NCBI GenBank assembly: GCA_902779575.1
Contig: CACZBW010000018.1
Span: forward strand, 1-64,000
DNA: 64,000 nt
Origin: an uncultured Lachnospiraceae bacterium
Lineage (GTDB): Bacteria > Bacillota > Clostridia > Lachnospirales > Lachnospiraceae
Direction: 5' to 3'
The notes below the pieces were generated by a model, which worked only from the letters and a program-made list of their open reading frames with translations, was not told the origin of the DNA and did no database searches. Of the stretch, positions 34,845 through 43,400 are shown piece by piece (positions within the stretch are counted from its first letter, which is position 1; each line of letters starts with the position of its first letter). Position numbers and translations under genes: made by a program.

Positions 34845-37800
34845 TTATTTCAGAAGATATGCATAATCCGTAATCACTGCCAGTATGAATTTCCTGAGAG
34901 GATCATACAGGCCGCAGTCCTTGTCCGCCACGTCGTAATCGGCGGTCTTCCCCGCAAATCTCAGCGTTACGGTCGTTCCTTCCTTAAACAGGAAGCCTTC
35001 ATTTTCAGACTCCCGGAAATCCTCCTCATACCAGAAGAGCGTCAGTTTATCCTTGTATGGCCTCCCGCTGTAAGGACAGAAGACGGCGCAGTTTCCGCAT
35101 TCGTTGCACATCCCGTCCACATGGAGAATCTGGGTCTTCACAAGGCCCGGAACCGTAACGGCTATATTCGCCCGGTTGGGACAAACGTCCGTGCAGACTT
35201 CACAGACAGCAGCGCAGCCAAGGCACCTGCCGTCCGGTTTCTCCTGAAGATCCCTGGTCAGGACGCCCTTCGCCGAACGAAGCTTAGCCGGGTTGTCCTT
35301 CTCATTTTCATCCGCAAAGCGGTCGAAGGAAATGCCTGCAATCGCCTCAGCCGCGGCCTGCGCGTCCGCGACCGCTTTCACCACCGTAGCGGGACCGCGC
35401 CTGCAGTCGCCGATCGCGTACACTCTGTCAACAGAAGTTTCCAGATTGCCGTCCACGAGCGGAAGTCCTCTCTCATCCAGCTTCACGCCCTCCGCAGCAA
35501 ACAGGGAGCCGTCCACACGCTCTCCTACCGCCGCAATCACAGCGCTGCAGGGCAGGAAAACCTTCTGATCGGTCTCGACAGGCCTGCGCCTGCCGCTCTC
35601 ATCCGCTTCCTTAAGCTCCATGACCGTGCATTCCAGCTGACCGTCCTTCACGCCGACCGGAGCGAGCAGTTCCATAAACTCCACTCCGTCCTCGATGGCC
35701 ATCTGCAGCTCTTCCTCATCCGCCGGCATGTAACGCTGGGTTCTCCTGTAGACCAGACGGACGTGCTTCACGCCTTTCTGCCTCAGCGCGGCCCTGGCCA
35801 CATCCATGGCCGTATTTCCTCCGCCGACGACGATCACATCCTCGCCGAGGCGGACCGAATTCTGTGCCTTGCGGATCCTGGTCAGGAACTCCAGAGCGTC
35901 CATTTCTTCCCCGTACTGAAGGACTTTATGTCCGCTTCTCCAGGCTCCGACCGCGACGATAATATCGGTAAAGCCTTCCTGCCTCAGTTCCCTGATGCTG
36001 CGGATCTCGCGGCCTGTCACGAACTTTGCCCCGAAGCGGCTGCACAGTTCGATGTCCCTGTCAATCCGCTCATTTGCAATCCGGAATTCGGGAATCGCCT
36101 TCCTCACGACGCCGCCCAGGCTCTCCCCTTTATCAAAGACCGTCACGTCGATTCCCGCGCGCGACAGGAAAGAAGCCGCGCTCAGTCCGCCCGGTCCTCC
36201 GCCGATCACAGCAACGCGGGTTCCGGCTGCCGCTTTTTTCTGTCCGTCCGTCCGGCCGCCTGCCACTCCGCCGTTCTTCTCTTCCCGGAGAACCTTTCCC
36301 GCCGCCTTCAGGGCAGCCTGCAGCTTCACATCGCGGATATGCAGGCCTTCTTCATAATAATTGCGCATGCAGCGGTCCGCGCAGGTATGGGGGCAGATCG
36401 TCCCGGTAATGAAAGGAAGCGGATTTCTCTCAAGAATAATCCGCAGGGCATCCTCTGCCCGGCCTTCCTTCATGGCTCTCAGGTAAGCCGGTATATCCTG
36501 ATGAATCGGGCATCCGGTCTGGCAGGGTGCCTTGAAGCAGTCCATCAGCGGAAGCGCTTCCTCCATCTTGCGGGACGGAAGCGGCTTGGCCGGCTTGCGG
36601 TAATGCGGATCCGACTGCACGCCGTTTGCCAGCGCCCGGACTCGCTTAAGATCTACTCCGACAAACGGCCCCGACGGGATGTCATCCAGAAGCTCGGCAA
36701 TCTGCTCCAGCCTCTGGTATCCGCCCGGCTTCAGAAGCGTAGTCGCCATCGTCACCGGCCAGACTCCCGCGCTGACCAGCTCATGAATATTGAAATAATC
36801 CGCGCCTCCGGAGTAGGAGATGCGCAGCTTCCCGTCAAACTGTTCCGTAATCCGGGAGACCAGCTCAATCGTAAGCGGGAAGAGCGCGCGTCCGGACATA
36901 TACATCTCGCCGGAGGGAAGCTCTCCTGCTTTCACGTCAACCGGGAAGGTATTCGTCAGCTTGACGCCGAAAGACAGGCCCTCTGCTTTCGCCAGGTCCA
37001 TAAGCCTGCTGAACATGGGAACCGCATCCTTCCACTGAAGGTCCTCAAGGAAATGGTGGTCGTCGAAGGCGATGTAAGAAAATCCGAGCGAATCCAGACA
37101 TTTCCTTGCGAATTCATAACCCAGCAGCGTAGGGTTGCACTTTACATAGGTATTCAGATGCTTCTCCGTCAGCAGATAAGTCGCGATGCTTTCAATTTCA
37201 GCCGGCGGACATCCGTGCAGGGTGGACTCGGTCACGGAACTGGAAATGCATGCGGGAATCGCTTCCACATCCTTTTCCGTCATGCGTTTCAGTTTCCCCT
37301 GCTTCACCGCCTCCAGGGTAACCTTCCTGCATTCTTCAAAAACCGGCGTCCCGGAAGCGTCCTTCATACCGTCGATAAAACGGTCGACCTTCTCCCCCTT
37401 GATCTTCTCAAGGTTATAACCGACCGAGAGATTGAAGACGATGCCGTCCTGTCTCCCCAGCCCGAATTCCCTGGCAATCACATGGATCACGAACCAGGCT
37501 TTGATATATTCCTCAAAAGCCTGCCGGACCTCCAGTTCCGTCGACCATTCGCAGTTGTATCCCTCATCGGCCGCCAGGATGCAGGGCTTCGGGACACAGG
37601 CCGCCAGATCCCTGCCGTCCATGTCCTGTACCGTCTTCAGTTCAAACCAGCTGGAACCCGCCGCATAAGCGGCGATCAGGTTCTGGCTCAGCTGTGTATT
37701 GGGGCCTGCCGCCGGTCCGAACACCGTCTCGATGCCGCCCTCAAAGATGGGGAAGAGTCCCCCTCCTCTTTTCACAATCTTTGAAATGCCAAAGATACTG

Positions 37801-37874
37801 CCCTTTTTCCTGTATTCTTCCAGCACCCAGTCCAGAAGCTGGGAATAAGGAATCGGTCTCATCAGGTCACTCAT
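34845..37874 (-). CDS. ygfK: YgfK-type flavin/iron-sulfur oxidoreductase (putative selenate reductase subunit)
   Basis: The 1009-residue multi-domain protein has an N-terminal dihydroorotate dehydrogenase-like barrel (to about 400), a GltD-like region with cysteines CFKAPCQTGCPIHQD (about 440-455), two dinucleotide-binding motifs (VIGGGPGGLSAASFLSRAG and VVGGGNTAMDVA), and C-terminal cysteine motifs CLGCAAVCEVCTDVCP and CNECGNCAVFCP for 4Fe-4S clusters. E. coli YgfK is annotated as a selenate reductase subunit, but gene context points to reduction of a purine-pathway intermediate. GGAGG precedes the ATG, and ygeX follows after 44 nt. Confidence 0.92.
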   Translation of the reverse strand: MSDLMRPIPYSQLLDWVLEEYRKKGSIFGISKIVKRGGGLFPIFEGGIETVFGPAAGPNTQLSQNLIAAYAAGSSWFELKTVQDMDGRDLAACVPKPCILAADEGYNCEWSTELEVRQAFEEYIKAWFVIHVIAREFGLGRQDGIVFNLSVGYNLEKIKGEKVDRFIDGMKDASGTPVFEECRKVTLEAVKQGKLKRMTEKDVEAIPACISSSVTESTLHGCPPAEIESIATYLLTEKHLNTYVKCNPTLLGYEFARKCLDSLGFSYIAFDDHHFLEDLQWKDAVPMFSRLMDLAKAEGLSFGVKLTNTFPVDVKAGELPSGEMYMSGRALFPLTIELVSRITEQFDGKLRISYSGGADYFNIHELVSAGVWPVTMATTLLKPGGYQRLEQIAELLDDIPSGPFVGVDLKRVRALANGVQSDPHYRKPAKPLPSRKMEEALPLMDCFKAPCQTGCPIHQDIPAYLRAMKEGRAEDALRIILERNPLPFITGTICPHTCADRCMRNYYEEGLHIRDVKLQAALKAAGKVLREEKNGGVAGGRTDGQKKAAAGTRVAVIGGGPGGLSAASFLSRAGIDVTVFDKGESLGGVVRKAIPEFRIANERIDRDIELCSRFGAKFVTGREIRSIRELRQEGFTDIIVAVGAWRSGHKVLQYGEEMDALEFLTRIRKAQNSVRLGEDVIVVGGGNTAMDVARAALRQKGVKHVRLVYRRTQRYMPADEEELQMAIEDGVEFMELLAPVGVKDGQLECTVMELKEADESGRRRPVETDQKVFLPCSAVIAAVGERVDGSLFAAEGVKLDERGLPLVDGNLETSVDRVYAIGDCRRGPATVVKAVADAQAAAEAIAGISFDRFADENEKDNPAKLRSAKGVLTRDLQEKPDGRCLGCAAVCEVCTDVCPNRANIAVTVPGLVKTQILHVDGMCNECGNCAVFCPYSGRPYKDKLTLFWYEEDFRESENEGFLFKEGTTVTLRFAGKTADYDVADKDCGLYDPLRKFILAVITDYAYLLK

Positions 37875-38002
37875 TCCGGAACCTCCCTTCCATGCAGTCT
37901 GCAGCTGCCTTGTTTCCGTTCCCGACGCTCAGCTGTATTTTCCGCGGCTTATTCCGGAAATGCAGGCACGATGACGCGCTGCAGTCCGGCGAAAGACACG
38001 GC

Positions 38003-39361
38003 TTAAAGATATTTCTCAGGATCATATTCTCTTTGGTTCAGTCTTCCCCAGAGCCTGCAGGACTGCTCCATCGTCCAGGCATTGATCCTCTCCTCATCGA
38101 TGCCGACAAACTCCCGGTCCTTATAGAGAACTTTTCCATTGATGATCGTCGTGCGGCAGTTATGTCCCATCATCCCGAACAGCATATGCCCGTCGATGTT
38201 GTTCTCATCGATCGGGGTAAACGGTTTGTAATCCATGACAATCACATCCGCGGCGGCCCCCTTCTTCAGGATCCCGAGCGGCTTCTCAAAATACTTTGCC
38301 GCAATCTCGCGGTTGTTATGGAAAAGCATCTGCATGTCTTCTCCCCAGGCCACGTTCGGAAGTTCCGCGTTATGCCTCTGGATAATCAGGAACACCTTCA
38401 GGGATTCCAGCATGTCATGTGTATAGGCATCTGTTCCCATACCTACTGTGATCCCCTTCTTCATCATCTGCAGAACCGGAGCGCAGCCGACCGCATTTCC
38501 CATGTTGGACTCGGGATTGTTGACGACCATCGTGCCGGTCTCCTTAATCATATCCATCTCCAGGGGACTTAAATGGATGCAGTGCCCGAGCAGGGTCTTC
38601 GGCCCGAGGATCCCATTGTTCAGGAGCCGCTCCACCGGCCGGCAGCCATAATTCTGCAGGCTGTCCCAGACGTCGTTCATGCCTTCCGCGACATGGATAT
38701 GGAAGCCGGTGCGGCCGTCATTTGCCTCCACCATCTTCTCAAAGGTTTTGTCCGAGATGGTGAACAGGGCGTGCCCGCCGAACATCGCCTTGATCATGTC
38801 GCTGTTCTCTTTCTGCGCCCAGCTGATAAAATCCGCATTCTCGCGGATGCTCTCCAGGCATTTCTCCTCACCGTCCCGCTCCGAAACCTCATAGCACAGG
38901 CAGGCCCGGATTCCCAGTTCTCCGCAGACATCCTTAATCGCAAAGAGACTGCCCGGAATCTCGCAGAAGGAGGCGTGATGGTCAAAAATAGTCGTCACCC
39001 CATCCCGGATGCAGTCAAGAACCGTCGCGTAAGCGCTGGCCCTCGTCCCGTCCAGGTCCAGATTCCGGTCGATGGCCCACCAGGTACCGTCCAGAATCTC
39101 ATAAAAGTTCGTCGGATTATTCCCCACGATCGACAGGCCTCTGGCAAGTCCGGAGTAAATATGGGTATGGGCATTGATCAATCCCGGCATGATAATCTGG
39201 CCGTGTGCGTCGATGAACTCCGCATCCGGATAAGCCTTCTTCATCGCGTCCAGCGTACCCACATCCAGAATCTTCTCCCCCTCCGTGACGACCGCGCCGT
39301 CCTTCAGGTAAGGATTCTCAGCATCTCTCGTTACCACCCGTCCGTTTCCGATCAGCAGCAT
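38003..39361 (-). CDS. ssnA: Putative aminohydrolase SsnA
   Basis: The 452-residue amidohydrolase-superfamily enzyme has the metal motif HTH (65-67) in MPGLINAHTHIYSGLARG, the histidines in GFHIHVAEG and LLGHCIHLS, and the aspartate in GMGTDAYTHDML. SsnA occurs with YgfK and YgeWXY and probably acts on a purine-derived ring or amidine, though its substrate is not established. GGAGGGAGG precedes the ATG. It is the first gene of the long minus-strand operon and is divergent from the flavoprotein gene. Confidence 0.92.
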   Translation of the reverse strand: MLLIGNGRVVTRDAENPYLKDGAVVTEGEKILDVGTLDAMKKAYPDAEFIDAHGQIIMPGLINAHTHIYSGLARGLSIVGNNPTNFYEILDGTWWAIDRNLDLDGTRASAYATVLDCIRDGVTTIFDHHASFCEIPGSLFAIKDVCGELGIRACLCYEVSERDGEEKCLESIRENADFISWAQKENSDMIKAMFGGHALFTISDKTFEKMVEANDGRTGFHIHVAEGMNDVWDSLQNYGCRPVERLLNNGILGPKTLLGHCIHLSPLEMDMIKETGTMVVNNPESNMGNAVGCAPVLQMMKKGITVGMGTDAYTHDMLESLKVFLIIQRHNAELPNVAWGEDMQMLFHNNREIAAKYFEKPLGILKKGAAADVIVMDYKPFTPIDENNIDGHMLFGMMGHNCRTTIINGKVLYKDREFVGIDEERINAWTMEQSCRLWGRLNQREYDPEKYL

Positions 39362-39607
39362 TTTCCTCCCTCCTTCTCATCAGTATTTTCTCACTCTTCC
39401 CGGATCCCTGACCTTCTATAAAAGGCAGGCTCCGTGCAGAAATCAAATTCCGGCAATTACTCCTGATTACATGATAAAACAAGTCGCAGAAAATGGCAAT
39501 ATTCCCAAGAAAAAGCGCAGAGTTCTTTTTACTTTTCGTCATACTACACAGCAAAATCCATCGACAGATAAAAAAAACCAATATTTCCACAGGAATACAA
39601 GAGCATT

Positions 39608-39633
39608 TTTCATAATTATAAAGTATAATGAAA
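39608..39633. promoter_or_regulatory. Candidate operator / back-to-back -10 boxes in ssnA-flavoprotein divergent region
   Basis: The 468-nt gap 39362-39829 is AT-rich and holds no gene. TTTCAT (39608-39613) and ATGAAA (39628-39633) form an inverted repeat. Inside it lie TATAAT on the plus strand (39624-39629) and TATAAT on the minus strand (39620-39615). Neither has a good -35, so this may be an activator-dependent or operator-controlled region. Confidence 0.35.
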
Positions 39634-39829
39634 TTGTGTATTTTTATGATTCCTTCGTAAAATACAGCCTGCAAAATCGTATAAACTATTATTTGTTTAC
39701 CTGGCAGTCCCATGATAAGCTGCGGAGCACCTTCCGGGCACACGCTGCCGGCAGAAATTTAACGGACACAACGGCTTTGCCGTGTAGGATCGTCACCATC
39801 AACACAGTTCAAAGAAAGGAAGAAAACAG

Positions 39830-41968
39830 ATGATGAAGAAAGCAGTCCGGTTTGCGGGTCTGTCACTTATTCTGAGTGCAGCCCTCGGGTTCACCGCTCC
39901 GGCGGAAGGCGTCTATACGCCGGGAACCTACACAGCTACAGCCTCCGGTATGGGAGAACTGAGCGTTTCTGTTACTGTCGATGATAGTTCCATCGTGGAT
40001 ATTGCGATCGACGGAGCCAATGAGACTCCGGAAATCGGAGGCGCCGCGCTCGAAACCCTGGCGGAGCAGGTAAAAGAAAGCCAGGGAGCCGAAATCGAAG
40101 GCGTTTCCGGCGCGTCCATCACCAGCGACGCAGTCCGGGTTGCCGTGGAGAAAGCCCTCGCGGAAGCTTCCGGCAGCAGTTCTTCTGAGAAAGCGGCTGT
40201 CGCGGACGGCACCTATCAGGCGAAAGCGCCTTCCTTCGGCGTCATGAAAGAAATGGAGCTGGCCGTCACATTTGAAAACAATGAGATCACCGGGATCGAG
40301 ACCATCTGCGCAGGTTCTGCCACTCAGGCCGACGAAGATGAGTACAGCCCGCAGTACGCGACAGTGGAGGAATATCTCTATCCGAGAATTATTGAAGCGC
40401 AGAGCCTTGCCGTAGACTCGATCTCCGGAGCGACCGTTTCCTCCAACGCCGCGAAATCTATCATTTCGAAGATCATCGATGAGAACGGCGGCAAAGCCTC
40501 CGAATGGTATGCCGACATCCCAAAGAGTGAGGAAGTTGTGGAACTTGACGGCTATGATGTGATCGTCGTTGGTCTCGGAACTTCCGGCGTGGCCTCCTAT
40601 CTGAGCGCCGCTCTGGAAGGGGCGACCGTGTTCGGTATGGAAACCGCGGCGAAAATCGGCGGCAACGGCACCAACACGGCCGGACCGCTCGGCGTAAACC
40701 CGGCCCGCCAGGTGGAGCTGAACGGCGGAGAACTGTTCGTGGATCCGGACGAGCTCTTTGAGGCCTGGATGGAATACACCGACAACGACGCCAAGGAAGA
40801 AATCGTAAAACTGTTCATCGAAGAGTCCGGCGAGACTTTCGGCTGGTTGGAAGAGAACTGGGATTTCCATTTCCTGGATAATATGTTCGCATTCTATGAC
40901 GTGCACGGCTGGCCGCTGTGGACCATGTACACAGATACAACCGGCACTTCCAAGGACCTTGCCTATCTGAACTCCATGGAGAAGGCAAAAGGCCTGAACG
41001 AGAAAAATGATTACATGACCGAGCTGACAGCCACCTCCCTGCTGAAGGACGAAGACGGAGCTGTAATCGGTGTGGAAGCCGTATATTATGACGGTACGAC
41101 CTACCGGATCTACGGAGATTCCGTGATCATCGCGGCAGGCGGATACATCGGCAACGCAGAGATGACCCAGAAATATACCGGAGCCGTCTGGCATACCAAG
41201 GGCATGACACAGTGCGACGGTTTCGGAATCAGCGAGAGTCTCGCTCTCGGCGGCGCGCTCTACAACGAAGACGTTGCGGTAGAAGATCATATCGCCCAGC
41301 TCGACACGATCATCCGTTCCGACGATTACAGCAATGATGACAAGAGCCTTCTGACCTCCCTGGTGCTGGATCTGAATTACCAGCTCATCGATTCGGAAGG
41401 AAAGGCTTTCGACGGCAACTACAACGGACTCGGCATCGCCTTCAACGCCTGGGAAGCCGGAGCGAATTACTATGTGCTGATCAACGAGGAGGAATACAAT
41501 TCCATCAAGGAGAATGGCCTGATCAGCTTCAATATGCCTATGTTCTTCGGACAGGGCGGAAGCTATGAGGACGGCACGCCGGTTGAAAACCTGGATGCGA
41601 TCATGGAGATGGGCATGAAGTACGGCGACGTCTTCATCGCGGATTCCCTGGAAGACCTCGGCAGCCAGATCGGCGTTGACATTCAGCTGGAAGATGTCCA
41701 CGGCCAGACAGAAGGGAAGATTTACTGCATCAAGGGCGCGGCCTATGTATACAGCACCTGCGGCGGCATGGATGTGGATACGCAGATTCACCTGCTCAAA
41801 GAAGACGGAACGCCGGTCGAGAACGTGTTCGTAGTCGGAAACGATTCCCTCGGCACCCTGAACGAATCGAACAAAGCCTATGTCACCTACGGCGGATGCG
41901 CGCAGGGCTGGGCGCTTACTTCCGGCAGACTTGCCGGCGCAAACGCGGCAGCGGCATTTGGGGGCTGA
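39830..41968 (+). CDS. Exported flavoprotein reductase with two FMN-binding domains (fumarate/urocanate reductase-like)
   Basis: The 712-residue protein has an N-terminal signal peptide (about 1-26). Two FMN-binding domains follow with covalent-flavin motifs SGASIT (93-98) and SGATVS (199-204). An FAD-binding domain then starts at GYDVIVVGLGTSG (241-253). The C-terminal part has TCGGMDVDTQIHLLKEDGTPVENVFVVG, as in flavocytochrome c-type reductases. The QxHPT motif and some arginine/histidine positions expected of true fumarate reductases are not seen, so the acceptor is probably something else. It would act outside the membrane, taking electrons from a membrane flavin or quinol donor. RBS AAAGGAAG; the start could be either of two adjacent ATGs. 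Confidence 0.85.
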   Translation: MMKKAVRFAGLSLILSAALGFTAPAEGVYTPGTYTATASGMGELSVSVTVDDSSIVDIAIDGANETPEIGGAALETLAEQVKESQGAEIEGVSGASITSDAVRVAVEKALAEASGSSSSEKAAVADGTYQAKAPSFGVMKEMELAVTFENNEITGIETICAGSATQADEDEYSPQYATVEEYLYPRIIEAQSLAVDSISGATVSSNAAKSIISKIIDENGGKASEWYADIPKSEEVVELDGYDVIVVGLGTSGVASYLSAALEGATVFGMETAAKIGGNGTNTAGPLGVNPARQVELNGGELFVDPDELFEAWMEYTDNDAKEEIVKLFIEESGETFGWLEENWDFHFLDNMFAFYDVHGWPLWTMYTDTTGTSKDLAYLNSMEKAKGLNEKNDYMTELTATSLLKDEDGAVIGVEAVYYDGTTYRIYGDSVIIAAGGYIGNAEMTQKYTGAVWHTKGMTQCDGFGISESLALGGALYNEDVAVEDHIAQLDTIIRSDDYSNDDKSLLTSLVLDLNYQLIDSEGKAFDGNYNGLGIAFNAWEAGANYYVLINEEEYNSIKENGLISFNMPMFFGQGGSYEDGTPVENLDAIMEMGMKYGDVFIADSLEDLGSQIGVDIQLEDVHGQTEGKIYCIKGAAYVYSTCGGMDVDTQIHLLKEDGTPVENVFVVGNDSLGTLNESNKAYVTYGGCAQGWALTSGRLAGANAAAAFGG

Positions 41969-42026
41969 GGACGAGCCATTGATTGGAAAACATCCGTAAC
42001 AGAAGTTGAATAATATTCATAAGACA

Positions 42027-42064
42027 AAGGCTTCCCACATCATGACAGTGTGGGAAGCCTTTTT
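42027..42064. terminator. Terminator shared by flavoprotein gene and tRNA-Ser
   Basis: A 13-bp perfect stem (AAGGCTTCCCACA / TGTGGGAAGCCTT) is followed by T on the plus strand, and by TTT on the minus strand after tRNA-Ser. Confidence 0.85.
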
Positions 42065-42070
42065 CCTCAG

Positions 42071-42158
42071 CGGAGAGAGTGGGATTCGAACCCACGCGCC
42101 CGTAAACGGACGACCGCATTTCGAGTGCGGCTCGTTATGACCACTTCGATATCTCTCC
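42071..42158 (-). tRNA. tRNA-Ser (anticodon CGA)
   Basis: On the minus strand GGAGAGA (acceptor) pairs with TCTCTCC, with discriminator G. The anticodon arm is CCGCA-CTCGAAA-TGCGG, giving anticodon CGA for codon UCG. A long variable arm (GTCGTCCGTTTACGGGCGC) and the T-loop GGTTCGAATCC fit the serine type. Length is 88 nt. CCA is not encoded. Confidence 0.95.
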
Positions 42159-42189
42159 AAATATTGAGCACCGGAAAAGGTACTCAGTA

Positions 42190-42217
42190 ATTGTACCACA
42201 AAACCAAAAGGAATCAA
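42190..42217 (-). promoter_or_regulatory. Promoter of tRNA-Ser
   Basis: TTGATT (42217-42212), 16 nt, and an extended -10, TG-G-TACAAT (42195-42190), lie about 30 nt before the tRNA on the minus strand. Confidence 0.65.
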
Positions 42218-42254
42218 GTAGAAATTCAGGAACGCCATGATTCGCAACTGTCGA

Positions 42255-42283
42255 TTGACAAATCCCATCAAAATCTGTATAGT
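42255..42283 (+). promoter_or_regulatory. Promoter of SRP RNA
   Basis: A perfect TTGACA (42255-42260), 17 nt and TATAGT (42278-42283) place transcription start at about 42290, exactly at the 5' end of the SRP RNA helix. Confidence 0.88.
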
Positions 42284-42290
42284 AATGGTT

Positions 42291-42554
42291 ACCGTGCAGC
42301 CGGGGAGATAGCGGTGCCCTGTACCTGCAATCCGCTACAGCAGGGGTGATGCCGAGCCGAGGCAGTTTCGCTGTGGAGCTGCCCTTCATAAGTGGCGTTG
42401 ACGTCTGGGTCTTGCGCAACGGAACTCTGTGAACCGTGTCAGGTCGGGAACGGAGCAGCACTAAGCAGAATCTTCTGTGTGCCGCGAGGGTGCCTGGATC
42501 GAGTTAACTGTGGAGGTAACGTCTGTGACGGGCTGTCGAAGCGAGGCGCACGGT
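42291..42554 (+). ncRNA. ffs: Signal recognition particle RNA, large (Alu-containing) type
   Basis: The ends ACCGTGC and GCACGGT pair to close the molecule. The conserved Ffh-binding hairpin is visible as GTCAGGTCGGGAACGGAGCA with the asymmetric loop AGCAGCACTAAG. About 264 nt is the length of the long SRP RNA of Bacillus and Clostridia, which keeps an Alu domain. It guides Ffh to ribosomes making membrane or secreted proteins. Confidence 0.93.
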
Positions 42555-42570
42555 AAAAAAGGATGTTTAG

Positions 42571-42596
42571 GGCAGCTCAGATGAGCTGCCTTTTTC
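42571..42596 (+). terminator. Terminator of SRP RNA
   Basis: GGCAGCTC AGAT GAGCTGCC followed by TTTTTCT, 16 nt after the SRP RNA 3' end. Confidence 0.88.
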
Positions 42597-42648
42597 TGAA
42601 CAATAAAGCCCTGATTCAACGGAACCATTTCCTGAACTCACGGAAAAT

Positions 42649-43158
42649 ATGAATATGATAAAACTGACGGAAGACGAAAAATACATGAAAGAAGCGATCC
42701 GGCAGGCCAAAAAAGCCCTGCTCCTGGACGAAGTCCCGATCGGATGCGTGATCGTATATCAGGGCAAAATTATCGCCCGCGGCTATAACCGGAGAAATAC
42801 GGACCGCAATACCATCTCCCACGCCGAGATGAACGCGATCCGGAAAGCCTCCCGGATTCTGGGCGACTGGCGCCTCGAAGGCTGTACCATCTACGTCACC
42901 CTGGAGCCCTGCCAGATGTGTTCCGGCGCGATCGTCCAGTCCCGGATCGACCGCTGCGTGATCGGCGCCATGAATCCGAAGGCAGGCTGTGCCGGCTCCG
43001 TCATGAATCTGCTGCAGATCGCTTCCTTCAACCACCAGGTTGAAATCACTTACTCCGTTCTGGAAGAAGAATGCAGCAGCATGCTCTCCTCCTTCTTCCG
43101 GGACCTCAGAAAGAAAAAAGAAGCAGAGAAGGAATCGTCCGAAAAAGATCTGTCTTAG
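42649..43158 (+). CDS. tadA: tRNA-specific adenosine deaminase TadA
   Basis: It converts A34 to inosine in tRNA-Arg(ACG). Zinc motif HAE (58-60) and PCQMC (87-91), with the proton-shuttle glutamate in HAE, match the family, as does DEVPIGCVIV. The protein is 169 residues with a Lys/Glu-rich tail. The ribosome-binding site is weak, and a second ATG six bases downstream is an alternative. It directly follows the SRP RNA gene, an arrangement also known in Bacillus but here split from dnaX. Confidence 0.94.
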   Translation: MNMIKLTEDEKYMKEAIRQAKKALLLDEVPIGCVIVYQGKIIARGYNRRNTDRNTISHAEMNAIRKASRILGDWRLEGCTIYVTLEPCQMCSGAIVQSRIDRCVIGAMNPKAGCAGSVMNLLQIASFNHQVEITYSVLEEECSSMLSSFFRDLRKKKEAEKESSEKDLS

Positions 43159-43232
43159 CAAATGTAGTCCGAAAATAGCTCTTAAAACACTGCCTCAGAA
43201 CGAGAAATTCAAAAAATCAACATACAATAATA

Positions 43233-43267
43233 GAACCGGCATCGCCATTTTCTGGCATTGCCGGTTC
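43233..43267. terminator. Possible weak terminator after tadA
   Basis: GAACCGGCA / TGCCGGTTC pair perfectly, with an inner GCCA/TGGC stem. Only a T-rich CTTCTATTT follows on the plus strand. The gap 43159-43400 holds no gene. Confidence 0.45.
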
Positions 43268-43351
43268 CTTCTATTTCCGGGAAACCCGTTATCTCTCCTG
43301 CTGCAGTACTGCCCTTCCAGACACAATTACTGAGCAGCGCTGAATTATTAT

Positions 43352-43378
43352 CCGGATCCGGAAGCTCTCCGGACCCGG
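43352..43378 (-). terminator. Possible terminator after htrA-like gene
   Basis: Arms CCGGATCCGGA and TCCGGACCCGG pair with one mismatch around a 5-nt loop, 23 nt past the stop. It is followed by AT-rich sequence on both strands but no clean T-run. Confidence 0.4.
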
Positions 43379-43400
43379 TTATTTCTTATACTCCGGATTT

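Noticed and set aside
34845-37874. True selenate reductase
   Set aside because: The name is historical. The purine-cluster context and domain layout favour a role in purine breakdown, and no selenate-specific feature is visible.
39830-41968. Fumarate reductase proper
   Set aside because: The QxHPT motif and expected catalytic surroundings are not found, so the substrate was left open.
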